Source: Shewanella psychrophila
GTDB taxonomy: Bacteria; Pseudomonadota; Gammaproteobacteria; Enterobacterales; Shewanellaceae
Reading direction: 5' to 3'
Length of the DNA: 64,000 nt
Assembly (NCBI RefSeq): GCF_002005305.1
Contig: NZ_CP014782.1
Location: 2,666,001-2,730,000, forward strand
This document shows positions 1 to 7,743 of the stretch, one piece after another. The first letter of the stretch is position 1; every line of letters begins with the position of its first letter. The notes below the pieces were generated by a model. The model was not told the origin of the DNA, did no database searches, and saw only the letters and a program-made list of their open reading frames with translations. Made by a program: the position numbers and the translations under genes.

Positions 1-677
1 CAACAAAATTAGAGTTAGTCTGTACCGGTGTGATGCCTCATCAGCTCAGTGCGACTTATGAAGTATCGCAAACTCGTGGCGTCCATGTGACCAAACATCA
101 GCTGCAACTGACACGCTACCAAGACACGGCTATCTACCAAAGATCGCCGCAAAGTTTCGAGGCTTGGCAGCACAATGGCGAATATGTTCGCTACTTCCCC
201 ATGGATAAACGCTCTGTGAGTTATCGCCCGAGCGATCTACTCTCACTCAATATCAGCTATGATTTGGAACAAGTCTTCCATCTTGTCTCACCACAAATTC
301 GCTCTAAGCTTAAACAGGCCGATAATATCCAACACACTTGCCTGACAGTTGAGAGCTTTAGGGGGGAACTGAAGGGGCAAGAGGTGAGCCTACAGTGGGC
401 GACATCATTGGATTTGCCTTATCAACTGACTATAGGTCAAGGTGATCAACAACTGACTTATCAGCTCGCCGAGGTAAAGCCTGTTACACAAGCCGACTTT
501 AAGGCTTTGACTACAGGGTATAAAGATATCGATTTTGCCGATGTGGGTGACAGCGAGTCAGACCCATTTATCGCCAAGATGATCACTCAAGGCTTCATTC
601 AACATGGCAGCTCAGGGTTTTATACCAGTGACGGCCAACAAATCACCGGCAATGGCCATAGTAGCCACTCACACTAA
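1..677 (+). CDS. Hypothetical protein, 5'-truncated by window edge
   Basis: The reading frame is open to the left edge of the window and ends with TAA at 675-677. A GTG at 30 and an ATG at 33 are possible internal starts, but the frame continues upstream of them without a stop, so the true N-terminus probably lies outside. I recognise no family. The visible 215 or so residues are hydrophilic, with alternating polar/hydrophobic segments that suggest a beta-rich fold, no membrane segment, and a His/Ser-rich tail. A bidirectional terminator follows at 724-750, convergent with ltaE. Codon use looks like that of the neighbours, so I take it as a real gene of unknown function. Confidence 0.6.
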   Translation, partial: TKLELVCTGVMPHQLSATYEVSQTRGVHVTKHQLQLTRYQDTAIYQRSPQSFEAWQHNGEYVRYFPMDKRSVSYRPSDLLSLNISYDLEQVFHLVSPQIRSKLKQADNIQHTCLTVESFRGELKGQEVSLQWATSLDLPYQLTIGQGDQQLTYQLAEVKPVTQADFKALTTGYKDIDFADVGDSESDPFIAKMITQGFIQHGSSGFYTSDGQQITGNGHSSHSH

Positions 678-723
678 TGAGGCGCTAACAGTAACTCGTC
701 TTGCTATTGCCAATGTAAAAACA

Positions 724-750
724 AAAAAAGTCTGCTTCTGCAGACTTTTT
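724..750. terminator. Bidirectional Rho-independent terminator
   Basis: An A-run, a perfect stem AAGTCTGC / GCAGACTT with a short TTCT loop, and a T-run lie between two convergent genes, so it can stop transcription in both directions. Confidence 0.85.
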
Positions 751-789
751 AATTATGACATGACTTGTTAAATAGTCACTATCAGACCA

Positions 790-1800
790 TTAAGCCAGCA
801 AGCCTTTTAGTTTAACGATAAAGGTTTTGATATCTGCTCGGCTTATATCGGCGTGAGTCACCAGCCTCAATGTGGAGCCAGGACTGATTAATATCCCCTG
901 AGATTTAAGCTCATTCGCGATATGCTGGATATCTACACCTTGCTTCACCTCAGCAAACAGCATATTGGTTTGCACCTGCGTCAGATCAGTCTCAAATTCA
1001 TCAAGCTCAGACAGACACTCTGCCAAATAGCGAGCATTGTCGTGATCGATAGCCAAGCGATCGACTTGATCTGTGATAGCAAGTTTAGCCGCTGCGGCTA
1101 AAATACCGGCTTGGCGCATGCCACCACCTAGCATCTTACGCCAGCGTCTGGCTTTATGGATTAAACGCTCATCACCTAAAAGCAGCGAGCCCACAGGGGC
1201 ACATAAGCCTTTTGACAGACAGATAGAAACAGAATCAAAATATTGAGTGATATCACTAATGGCAATATTTTGCGCAACGGCCGCATTAGCAACTCTAGCC
1301 CCATCGAGGTGGATTTTCAGCTTATGGTCAAATGCCAAGGTTTGCGCTTGTGCCAAATAGGCTTGAGGCAAGACTTTACCACCTATGGTGTTCTCGAGAC
1401 TTAGTAGTTTAGTATGAGCAAAATGCACATCGTCAGGTTTAATCGCAGACTGAATATCGGTGAGCAAGATACTACCATCAGCTTGGTTAGTAAGAGGTTG
1501 AGGCTGAATGCTGCCAAGTACCGCGGCGCCGCCTCCTTCAAACTTGTAGTTATGCGCTTGTTGACCACAAATATACTCATCACCACGTTCACAATGAGCC
1601 ATCAAGGCCAATAAGTTAGCTTGAGTACCAGATGAGGTGAATAAGGCTCCATCGAAGCCATACATCTCGGCGACCATGGCCTCTAAACTGTTGACCGTAG
1701 GATCATCGCCATAAACATCATCCCCCACTTCGGCATTGGCTATCGCCTCGCGCATTGCAGCCGTTGGCTTGGTTACTGTATCACTGCGAAAATCGATCAT
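790..1800 (-). CDS. ltaE: Low-specificity L-threonine aldolase
   Basis: A PLP-dependent fold-type I enzyme that cleaves L-threonine/L-allo-threonine to glycine and acetaldehyde in the cytoplasm. The 336-residue length fits the family (E. coli LtaE 333). Visible features are the N-terminal RSDTVTKPT signature, the GDDVYGDDP loop at about 26-34, the SSGTQAN cofactor loop at 56-62, His83, the HLDGAR segment at 164-169 with the PLP-nitrogen-binding Asp, and the Schiff-base Lys197 in LSKGLCAPVGS. It is a single gene ending at the shared terminator at 724-750. No regulatory site was recognised upstream. Confidence 0.95.
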   Translation of the reverse strand: MIDFRSDTVTKPTAAMREAIANAEVGDDVYGDDPTVNSLEAMVAEMYGFDGALFTSSGTQANLLALMAHCERGDEYICGQQAHNYKFEGGGAAVLGSIQPQPLTNQADGSILLTDIQSAIKPDDVHFAHTKLLSLENTIGGKVLPQAYLAQAQTLAFDHKLKIHLDGARVANAAVAQNIAISDITQYFDSVSICLSKGLCAPVGSLLLGDERLIHKARRWRKMLGGGMRQAGILAAAAKLAITDQVDRLAIDHDNARYLAECLSELDEFETDLTQVQTNMLFAEVKQGVDIQHIANELKSQGILISPGSTLRLVTHADISRADIKTFIVKLKGLLA

Positions 1801-2172
1801 CTTAGCCCCTGTTTATGATTTCGAGTCATGAATACTACTCCCTGAGCATAGCGAGTACCAGTATTTATCAGCCAAAAATCCCTCCCCGCTCCAGCATAGA
1901 ATAAAGTCAGGAATTATCGTCAATAGAATAAGACTTAACCTTAAGAAATAACAACAACCAATTAACATTGCGCCCAAACTAGAACGACACAACAAATAAA
2001 ATATATTGAGTTATTATTACTAACAACAGAATAACTCTATAGCAATACAATTGATGATTAAAAAATAAAAAAGGCATTATAAATACTAATCTATAAACTC
2101 AATATTTATAGCTATTATTCCGGTTTCTTATCAGGCAAAATCCGTCTCCTTTTACTCAGTGGCACTCTTATC
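1801..2172. other. AT-rich divergent intergenic region
   Basis: This 372-bp stretch separates ltaE (minus) from the TRIC-like gene (plus). It must contain both promoters. I see no convincing gene; the small minus-strand frame near 1813-1995 has no homology I recognise and no good ribosome binding site. Confidence 0.5.
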
Positions 2173-2805
2173 ATGCAGGAAGTTCAATTTATCAGCATTC
2201 TCTGGCTTATAGGTATCATAGCCGAAGCGATGACAGGTGCCCTTTGCGCAGGTAAGAAACAGATGGATCTCTTCGGTGTCGTCATCATAGGCTGTGCCAC
2301 AGCCATAGGTGGCGGTACTTTACGTGACATGATGCTGGGAAATTATCCCTTGATCTGGGTGGAGAACATTCATTATCTTATCGCCATTGCGTTTGCCTCA
2401 CTGCTCACCGTGGTTATCGCCCCTGTAATGCGATATCTATCTAAGCTCTTCTTAGCCATAGATGCTTTAGGCTTGGCGGTATTTTCCATTGTGGGTGCTC
2501 AGAAGACGCTATCACTTGGGTTTAGCCCACTCGTTGCCGTTGTTATGGGGCTAGTAACAGGTGTTTTTGGTGGCGTAATTCGTGATATTTTATGTAACCA
2601 AGTCCCCCTCATCTTCAAGAAAGAATTTTACGCCCTGGTCGCTCTGCTCACTGCCGCACTCTATGTTGGCCTCAAATCATACGGAGTCAGTGAATGGGTC
2701 AATCTAGCCATCTGCCTGCCCTTTGGTTTCGGATTGAGAATGCTGGCGATAAGGTTTCATTGGGGCATGCCAAAATTTGATTATCAATATGGCGAAGTAC
2801 ATTAA
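2173..2805 (+). CDS. TRIC-type cation channel family protein (UPF0126, YicG-like)
   Basis: An inner-membrane protein of 210 residues made of two homologous UPF0126 halves, each with about three transmembrane helices. The glycine-rich signature appears twice, GGGTLRDMMLG near 46-56 and GGVIRDILC near 133-141, as expected for the duplicated fold shared with trimeric intracellular cation (TRIC) channels. Bacterial members are thought to conduct monovalent cations, but the physiological role in this organism is unknown. The gene appears monocistronic. The ATG at 2173 has no strong Shine-Dalgarno sequence, so the start is only probable. Downstream lies an 8-bp tandem repeat array. Confidence 0.85.
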   Translation: MQEVQFISILWLIGIIAEAMTGALCAGKKQMDLFGVVIIGCATAIGGGTLRDMMLGNYPLIWVENIHYLIAIAFASLLTVVIAPVMRYLSKLFLAIDALGLAVFSIVGAQKTLSLGFSPLVAVVMGLVTGVFGGVIRDILCNQVPLIFKKEFYALVALLTAALYVGLKSYGVSEWVNLAICLPFGFGLRMLAIRFHWGMPKFDYQYGEVH

Positions 2806-2822
2806 TACCTAAGGTTCTAGTT

Positions 2823-2880
2823 CCTAGATTCCTAGATTCCTAGATTCCTAGATTCCTAGATTCCTAGATTCCTAGATTCC
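2823..2880. repeat. 8-bp tandem repeat, seven copies of CCTAGATT
   Basis: Seven perfect head-to-tail copies of CCTAGATT at 2823-2878 followed by a further CC. It lies 18 bp after the TRIC-like stop codon. The unit carries the tetranucleotide CTAG, usually rare in gammaproteobacterial genomes. The perfection of the copies suggests a slippage-prone microsatellite. Confidence 0.95.
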
Positions 2881-2887
2881 TTAGTAG

Positions 2888-2958
2888 CATAAGTGTTCCA
2901 GACACAACGAAGATTTATTTCCATCCTTGGTAAATCTTCATAAGTATTCCAGACACAA
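2888..2958. repeat. Pair of 20-bp direct repeats
   Basis: CATAAGTGTTCCAGACACAA at 2888-2907 and CATAAGTATTCCAGACACAA at 2939-2958 differ at one base and are offset by 51 bp. The second copy runs into the terminator palindrome at 2951-2992. Confidence 0.85.
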
Positions 2959-2992
2959 AAAAGGTCGGCAAATGCCGACCTTTTTTGTGTCT
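2951..2992. terminator. Long perfect inverted-repeat terminator
   Basis: Two 20-bp arms, each a perfect complement of the other, flank a 2-base centre. The core GGTCGGCA/TGCCGACC is bounded by A6 on the left and T6 on the right, so it should end transcription from the TRIC-like gene (plus) and from mscS (minus). Confidence 0.9.
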
Positions 2993-3092
2993 CAATTCTA
3001 ACTCTCTAACTTTCAGCTATCTTATTTCAAGCCTTCTTACTCTGTGCGCTAGCGTGTAAGTAAGAGCTAACAGTCAGTACAAGAGCTTAGAT

Positions 3093-3935
3093 TTAAGCTG
3101 CTGCAGTAGATGCAACTGCAGGTGTCTCTTTCAAATGAAGATCCATCTGAGGGTATGGAATACCAATATTCGCTTCATCCAATGCAAGCTTAATCTGCTC
3201 AAGAATTTCGAAATATGCAGGCCAGTAATCACTGCCCTTAACCCATGGGCGTACCACGAAATTAACCGACGAGTCAGCAAGCTCAGACAGTGCAATAGTA
3301 TAAGCAGGGTCTTTCAATACATACTGGTTATTCTCGATAACACGTGTCAGTACCTTCTTGGTTTCTAACAGATCTGCATCATAAGAAACACCGATAACGA
3401 AATCGACACGGCGAGTATCCATCGCTGAATAGTTAACGATTGTACCATCCATCATGGCCGAGTTAGGTGCCACGATAAGTTTATTATCCGGTGTCAGTAG
3501 CTTGGTTGAGAAAATAGTGATCTCATTGACTGTACCCGCGATTCCAGCAGCTTCAACATAATCACCTACGCGACATGGACGGAACATCACCATCAAGACG
3601 CCAGAAGCAAAATTAGACAGCGAGCCTTGCAGCGCCAAACCAACCGCTAAACCCGCGGCACCGATAACAGCAACTAATGATGCTGTCTGCACGCCAATCT
3701 GTCCAAGCGTCGCCACTATGGTGAACACAAACACCAGTGACCATGCCATATTTGAGACAAATGAGACAACGGTAGGGTCAACTTTACGCTTGGTCATCAA
3801 CTTACTAGATAACTTCTTAGCAATACCAGCACAATATTTACCGATAATAAAGATGACAATCGCAAAAATTATCTTCATTCCATAGGTCACGATAAGCTCT
3901 GGCGCTTGCTCGATCAAACCTTCCAAGTTTTCCAT
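3093..3935 (-). CDS. mscS: Small-conductance mechanosensitive channel, MscS family
   Basis: An inner-membrane channel that opens under membrane tension to release solutes on hypo-osmotic shock. The 280-residue length is close to E. coli MscS (286). Three transmembrane helices can be placed at roughly 18-36, 62-80 and 88-116; the last is the Gly/Ala-rich pore helix AAGLAVGLALQGSLSNFASG, followed by the FRPCRVGDYVE start of the beta domain. The C-terminal cytoplasmic domain is complete. The gene is transcribed alone towards the terminator at 2951-2992. Start is the ATG at 3933-3935. Confidence 0.95.
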   Translation of the reverse strand: MENLEGLIEQAPELIVTYGMKIIFAIVIFIIGKYCAGIAKKLSSKLMTKRKVDPTVVSFVSNMAWSLVFVFTIVATLGQIGVQTASLVAVIGAAGLAVGLALQGSLSNFASGVLMVMFRPCRVGDYVEAAGIAGTVNEITIFSTKLLTPDNKLIVAPNSAMMDGTIVNYSAMDTRRVDFVIGVSYDADLLETKKVLTRVIENNQYVLKDPAYTIALSELADSSVNFVVRPWVKGSDYWPAYFEILEQIKLALDEANIGIPYPQMDLHLKETPAVASTAAA

Positions 3936-4085
3936 GTATTACTCCCTAAAAATTCCCAAACAAATGTTTGAGTTAACACAATTCAAATCTAACACCGAAA
4001 AACAGCTCATATAAATATGAGCTGTTTTATTTCATGTTCGATTCAAATCAAAATTCTAAGCGGCTCCCTGAGCCCTACTTGTACG

Positions 4086-4655
4086 CTAGTGATCTGACTC
4101 TACTACAAAGTTGACCCGTCTGTTCAGGGCCCTGCCTACTTGTGTATCATTTGTACTGATTGGAAAGCGAGTTCCCATCCCTCTCACAATAAAGCGCCCA
4201 GGGTCGAAGCCATAATCTTCAACTAAAAGGCCCATGACCTTTTTTGCCCTTGCCTCGGATAAGCTTTGATTAGCTTTTTCACTCCCGACGGAATCAGTAT
4301 GACCAATGAGGCATAACTTAACGTCATTAAGCTGTAAAAATTGTTTTATTTGAGCGAGGATTTGCCATTGTGAGTAGAGTATCTCAGTCTTAGCAAACTC
4401 AAAATTCAAGACTAACTCTGTGGCCTCGATGCAAGTCTCTGGGAAAACCTTGTCATCGGTCGTGGTTAAACAAACTTTCTTAAATAGTCGACTCTTATCA
4501 CAGCCTGAAGCATCGACAAGTACACCAGAGGGGGTATTAGGACAGGCATCCTTAGTATCTGGCACCCCGTCTTTATCACTATCATTCCAGCCAAATACTA
4601 CAGGGCTAAGAACAAGCCCAATAATACATATTGTTGTAAGCCAACATTTATTCAT
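4086..4655 (-). CDS. OmpA-family protein with thrombospondin type-3 segment
   Basis: A 189-residue exported protein. Residues 1-22 form a signal peptide. Residues about 25-53 hold a calcium-binding thrombospondin type-3-like segment (DSDKDGVPDTKDACPNT), commonly found in the linker of OmpA-like proteins. Residues about 85-186 form the OmpA_C peptidoglycan-binding domain, with IGHTDSVG and GRALNRRV motifs. It lacks an N-terminal beta barrel, so it is likely a periplasmic or outer-membrane-associated peptidoglycan-binding protein. The stop is close to the mscS promoter region; no operon partner is evident. Confidence 0.85.
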   Translation of the reverse strand: MNKCWLTTICIIGLVLSPVVFGWNDSDKDGVPDTKDACPNTPSGVLVDASGCDKSRLFKKVCLTTTDDKVFPETCIEATELVLNFEFAKTEILYSQWQILAQIKQFLQLNDVKLCLIGHTDSVGSEKANQSLSEARAKKVMGLLVEDYGFDPGRFIVRGMGTRFPISTNDTQVGRALNRRVNFVVESDH

Positions 4656-4831
4656 CGTTTGTAACCTATATGACCATCGGCGCTTATAGCTTGTGCTTAA
4701 AGCTTATATTACTCATCGGCCCTTACGTGCAATGCTAAACGGTCATCTTTGCAGATTGGCGTATTTTATATCCTTCTGCAAATTTCGCAATCAGTTAGCA
4801 CGATAAACTTTAAGCAAGTCACGAAAATCTA

Positions 4832-4904
4832 GTCACTACTAATTTAGCCAATAAAACCAAATATGTCACTACTAATTTAGCCAATAAAACCAAATATGTC
4901 ACTA
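4832..4904. repeat. 33-bp perfect tandem duplication at gene 3' end
   Basis: A 33-bp unit beginning GTCACTACTAATTTAGCC occurs at 4832-4864 and 4865-4897, followed by a partial third copy GTCACTA at 4898-4904. The partial copy contains the complement of the TAG stop codon of the PACE gene, so the duplication starts at the very end of that coding region and extends its 3' untranslated sequence. Confidence 0.95.
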
Positions 4905-5318
4905 AGCTGGTGCAGTTAGTAACCGCTGACAAACACGGTCATACACATAATTAAAAGCAATTGCATAAAAGAAAAATAACACCAAGAAAGCAAATTCTAA
5001 CAAAAAGGCTGAAAAGAGTGAGATCCCCATAAACCAAGACACTACAGGTAAAGTCACCACTATGATCCCCCCTTCAAAGCCTAAGGCATGGCCTATTCTG
5101 ATGTAAACATTACGCTCGCTTCTATTACAGCCAAAATGCTTATCGAACCAAATATTATAAAAATAGTTCCACACGACAGCATAGAAACTCAAGCCTATAG
5201 CAACTTTTAGCAACTCACCCGTTTCTTTTCCTGTGATCAGGATGACTAAAGGCACAACTAAAATTAAGGCTAAGGCTTCAAATAAAATAGTATGAATAAC
5301 ACGTTGTTTGGTTGTCAT
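4902..5318 (-). CDS. PACE-family multidrug efflux transporter (AceI-like)
   Basis: A 138-residue inner-membrane protein with four predicted helices formed by two bacterial-transmembrane-pair repeats. The PACE signatures are visible: RVIHTILFE at 6-14 with the conserved acidic Glu14 (equivalent to AceI Glu15), a WNYFYNIWFD segment near 50-59, and RIGHALGFEGG in the second repeat. Characterised members export chlorhexidine or short diamines by proton antiport. It is divergent from a LysR regulator at 5402 with 83 bp between the starts, the common arrangement for PACE genes. The stop codon sits inside the 33-bp tandem repeat. Confidence 0.9.
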   Translation of the reverse strand: MTTKQRVIHTILFEALALILVVPLVILITGKETGELLKVAIGLSFYAVVWNYFYNIWFDKHFGCNRSERNVYIRIGHALGFEGGIIVVTLPVVSWFMGISLFSAFLLEFAFLVLFFFYAIAFNYVYDRVCQRLLTAPA

Positions 5319-5401
5319 CTGGCGACTCCTCTAAAAGACTTGCAGCCATTATCTAGCTAAATTATGATAGTAGAAAGTCAGATACCATCACAAATACTGA
5401 T

Positions 5402-6292
5402 ATGTTAACACTAGAGCAGCTTTACTCATTCGTAGAAACCGTGGAAACCGGCTCATTTTCAGCCGCAGCCAGGAAACTGGGCAAGGTACAATCTGCGGTC
5501 AGTCAAAACATCATGAATATGGAAATCGATAGTGATCAGACACTGTTCGATCGCTCCGGGCGTTACCCTAAGCTGACTACCGCGGGGAAAGCGCTTTTAC
5601 CCCAAGCAAATGCAGTCATTGCCCAACATAGAAGGCTCAATCAACAACTAGAAGCCTTAGATAAAGGGCAACCCCAAAAGTTAACTCTGGCACTGGATGA
5701 AGGGGTTCCTTATAGTCAATTACCCCATTATCTAATCGAATTCACTGAATCTTTCCCCCATATACAACTCGAATTTTTGAACGCTTCGAGTCAAGATATT
5801 ATCCAACTAGTAGGTGAAAAACGTGCCGATCTGGGTCTGGTCTTCAGTGACTTTATTTACCCTAAAAATATCGATTTCGAATCCATAGGTACTGTTGAAT
5901 TTGAACTATTGATTAGTCCTAATCACCCATTAGCAAGTTCGAAATCTGAACATATGGATCTGCTTAAATTGCATAGGCAGTTGATCATAGGTGCCAGAGA
6001 CAGAGTCCCTAGCAATTATAATCAGCAACATTCACCGGATGTCTGGTATGCGGATAATTATTATGTCTTACTTGAATTGGCAAAATCTGGATTTGGCTGG
6101 GGTTTACTTCCCCGACATCTGGCCCAAGATGCAATTGATAACAAACAACTTTGTAAAATCCCAGTTGAATTTGAAGAATTAGGTTGGGTGGCGAACATAG
6201 ATGTCATTCAACACAGTGGAGCAGGTAATAATGCCTGCACCCTGCTACGTCAGCTTTTGAGAAAGATGATGAAAGCTAATCAGAAACAATAG
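5402..6292 (+). CDS. LysR-family transcriptional regulator next to PACE pump
   Basis: A 296-residue LysR-type regulator. Residues 1-60 hold the winged helix-turn-helix (LEQLYSFVETVETGSFSAAA...VQSAVSQ); the C-terminal two-thirds is the periplasmic-binding-protein-like effector domain. It is divergently transcribed from the PACE efflux gene, with an 83-bp shared promoter region, so control of that pump is the likely job; this is inferred from position only. Unusually, the HTH recognition region reads SAVSQNIMNMEIDSDQTLFDRSGR, where the usual pattern is SxxIxxLExxLGxxLFxR. The effector is unknown. Confidence 0.88.
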   Translation: MLTLEQLYSFVETVETGSFSAAARKLGKVQSAVSQNIMNMEIDSDQTLFDRSGRYPKLTTAGKALLPQANAVIAQHRRLNQQLEALDKGQPQKLTLALDEGVPYSQLPHYLIEFTESFPHIQLEFLNASSQDIIQLVGEKRADLGLVFSDFIYPKNIDFESIGTVEFELLISPNHPLASSKSEHMDLLKLHRQLIIGARDRVPSNYNQQHSPDVWYADNYYVLLELAKSGFGWGLLPRHLAQDAIDNKQLCKIPVEFEELGWVANIDVIQHSGAGNNACTLLRQLLRKMMKANQKQ

Positions 6293-6300
6293 AGCTTACT

Positions 6301-6620
6301 GACGACTAACTAGCAGAAGCCTGCTCATACCAGTTCGTCCAAGCGGGCCTATGAATCGATTCGATCTGAGACAGTATGCCCTCGAGGAGGCGTAAAAGAA
6401 GTTGGCGATCTTGGCTATTGCCAGAGTAAAATAGCGGATTGTAGAAGCAGCGACAACAATCCTGACACTGGGGGCGAGTTTCAGCTGAATATCCAGACCT
6501 AATTTGACTCCTTCAATGCACAGAGCTCTAGCTTTAGAGTGTAGAACATAGCATCGATGCCATTTAAAAAGTGCGCCACCTTGTACCACTCACTAAGTGT
6601 CTGCCCAATATGGAGTCAGA
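6301..6620 (-). pseudogene. Possible decayed coding remnant
   Basis: Translation on the minus strand gives two protein-like stretches in different frames. One reads HIGQTLSEWYKVAHFLNG and onward up to a stop near 6505. The other reads FYNPLFYSGNSQDRQ and on to WTNWYEQASAS, ending at a stop near 6308. They are offset by one base, with stop codons between them. This pattern fits a gene broken by frameshift and nonsense mutations. I do not recognise the family, and composition alone could produce this, so confidence is low. A 97-codon minus-strand frame in the third phase does not look protein-like. Confidence 0.25.
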
Positions 6621-6698
6621 GAGTACCACCCTATTTAACATTGATAAGCTCGACTTTAGTCTAATAAGAAACAGGTATTACAAGTTACAGGAGTGCTC

Positions 6699-6767
6699 AT
6701 GAATTTGACAAAAAAACGCTCCTATTGGAGTAATGCCGATCACTTAGTCACTATTTTGCATACATAA
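6699..6767 (+). CDS. Candidate 22-residue small ORF
   Basis: An ATG at 6699 is preceded by CAGGAG with suitable spacing and opens a 22-codon frame (MNLTKKRSYWSN and onward) ending TAA at 6765-6767. A terminator-like hairpin follows at 6835-6878. It could be a small peptide gene, a leader or a remnant. Part of it lies in the left arm of an inverted repeat. No homology is recognised. Confidence 0.25.
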   Translation: MNLTKKRSYWSNADHLVTILHT

Positions 6768-6927
6768 TCACCTTTTATTCACTTTCTGAATTAACGGAAT
6801 TTGTGTAGCAATCATTGACTAACAGCAGAACGAGTAAGGGCTACAGCCAGATTTAGATTAAATCCCCTGTAGCCCTTATTTTATCAATATTTTTTCTTAA
6901 CTTACCGGCATTACTCCTATTGGAGCG
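6717..6927. repeat. 22-bp imperfect inverted-repeat pair bracketing about 210 bp
   Basis: CGCTCCTATTGGAGTAATGCCG at 6717-6738 and its near-complement at 6906-6927 share 17 of 22 positions; the mismatch is confined to a 5-base centre between CTCC and GGAG. The arms bracket a terminator-like hairpin. The layout resembles a small non-autonomous element or a paired structure, but no target-site duplication is evident. Confidence 0.6.
6835..6885 (+). terminator. Terminator-like hairpin
   Basis: A perfect 12-bp stem TAAGGGCTACAG (6835-6846) / CTGTAGCCCTTA (6867-6878) with a 20-base loop is followed by TTTTATC. It would end a plus-strand transcript that includes the candidate small ORF at 6699. Confidence 0.55.
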
Positions 6928-6988
6928 CCTTTAAGCCAGTTCCGCCATTAGAACAAGTTAATAAATAAAAGCAGACGTACCCAAGGTA

Positions 6989-7549
6989 CTAGTTAGCTTC
7001 TGGTTTAGGAGGGTAATTTACTAGCATCTCAGAGATAGCATGATTAACCACTTCAACACGCTCTTCAGGAGTATTCTGATCGCGTATGGTATCGGCAACA
7101 GAGCCACGCCAGATAAGCTTACCAGTTTCACGATTCACCATATCTAAAATCAAGGTACCGACTTCATACTCACGAACCGTAGTCTGAGTATTCATGCTGC
7201 CACTATATCCCCATCTAGAGCCATAATATGGGTTATAACCATAGTTAGTGTTGAAGGTATCTACGTTGATTTTCTTATCAACCTTAGTCAAATAGTTAAC
7301 TAAGACATCGGCAGTGGCCGCATCGGTAAGGGTGATGCCTTTTGCCGATAACTGACTATCTACTGCTGCACGAATGCGTTGATCCATCAAACCATCCAGA
7401 TGATATGTGCTGTCTTTTGTTTTTTTAACGATCCAGGCGTAGGTCTTTACATCGTTAAAATTTGCCGCAGGATCATAATCCGAACTCGTTTTAAGGGTGC
7501 TACAGGCACTCAGTGCCAGTGCAACCAAACCAACTATAACCTTCTTCAT
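6989..7549 (-). CDS. DUF4136 lipoprotein
   Basis: A 186-residue secreted protein with an N-terminal lipoprotein signal; the lipobox LSAC places the modified cysteine at residue 16, followed by Ser-Thr, consistent with outer-membrane sorting. The rest matches the DUF4136 pattern: a TYAWI segment near the start, RIRAAVDSQLSAKG, an ADVLVNYLTKVDKK segment and a C-terminal VEVVNHAISEMLVNYPP helix. The function of the family is unknown. It is monocistronic and separated by about 190 bp from a divergent Fur-box gene. Confidence 0.85.
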   Translation of the reverse strand: MKKVIVGLVALALSACSTLKTSSDYDPAANFNDVKTYAWIVKKTKDSTYHLDGLMDQRIRAAVDSQLSAKGITLTDAATADVLVNYLTKVDKKINVDTFNTNYGYNPYYGSRWGYSGSMNTQTTVREYEVGTLILDMVNRETGKLIWRGSVADTIRDQNTPEERVEVVNHAISEMLVNYPPKPEAN

Positions 7550-7681
7550 TTTGACTCCATCAGATCTTTATCTTGTAAAATTCATTATATTATTTCAGCT
7601 TACATAGCAATTTCATGATCTACAACTCAAATTTAGCCAAATATAGTATATCGTTCAGCTTGACTTAAGATAGAACCTTAA

Positions 7682-7696
7682 TGATAATGATTATCA
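7682..7696. promoter_or_regulatory. Perfect 7-1-7 Fur box
   Basis: TGATAATGATTATCA is a perfect inverted repeat (TGATAAT-G-ATTATCA) matching the classical Fur 7-1-7 consensus at every fixed position. It lies 47 bp before the probable ATG at 7744 of the small membrane protein and 133 bp before the divergent DUF4136 gene. Confidence 0.8.
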
Positions 7697-7743
7697 GTTA
7701 GTCGTTGATGTTAAATCTTAAATCCTGAGTAATGGAGTCTCTT

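Noticed and set aside
1813..1995. Minus-strand 60-codon frame
   Set aside because: No recognised family, no ribosome binding site, lies in AT-rich promoter DNA.
6296..6589. Minus-strand 97-codon frame taken as an intact gene
   Set aside because: Its sequence does not look protein-like; the two other frames in the same region do, in pieces, which fits a remnant better than this frame.
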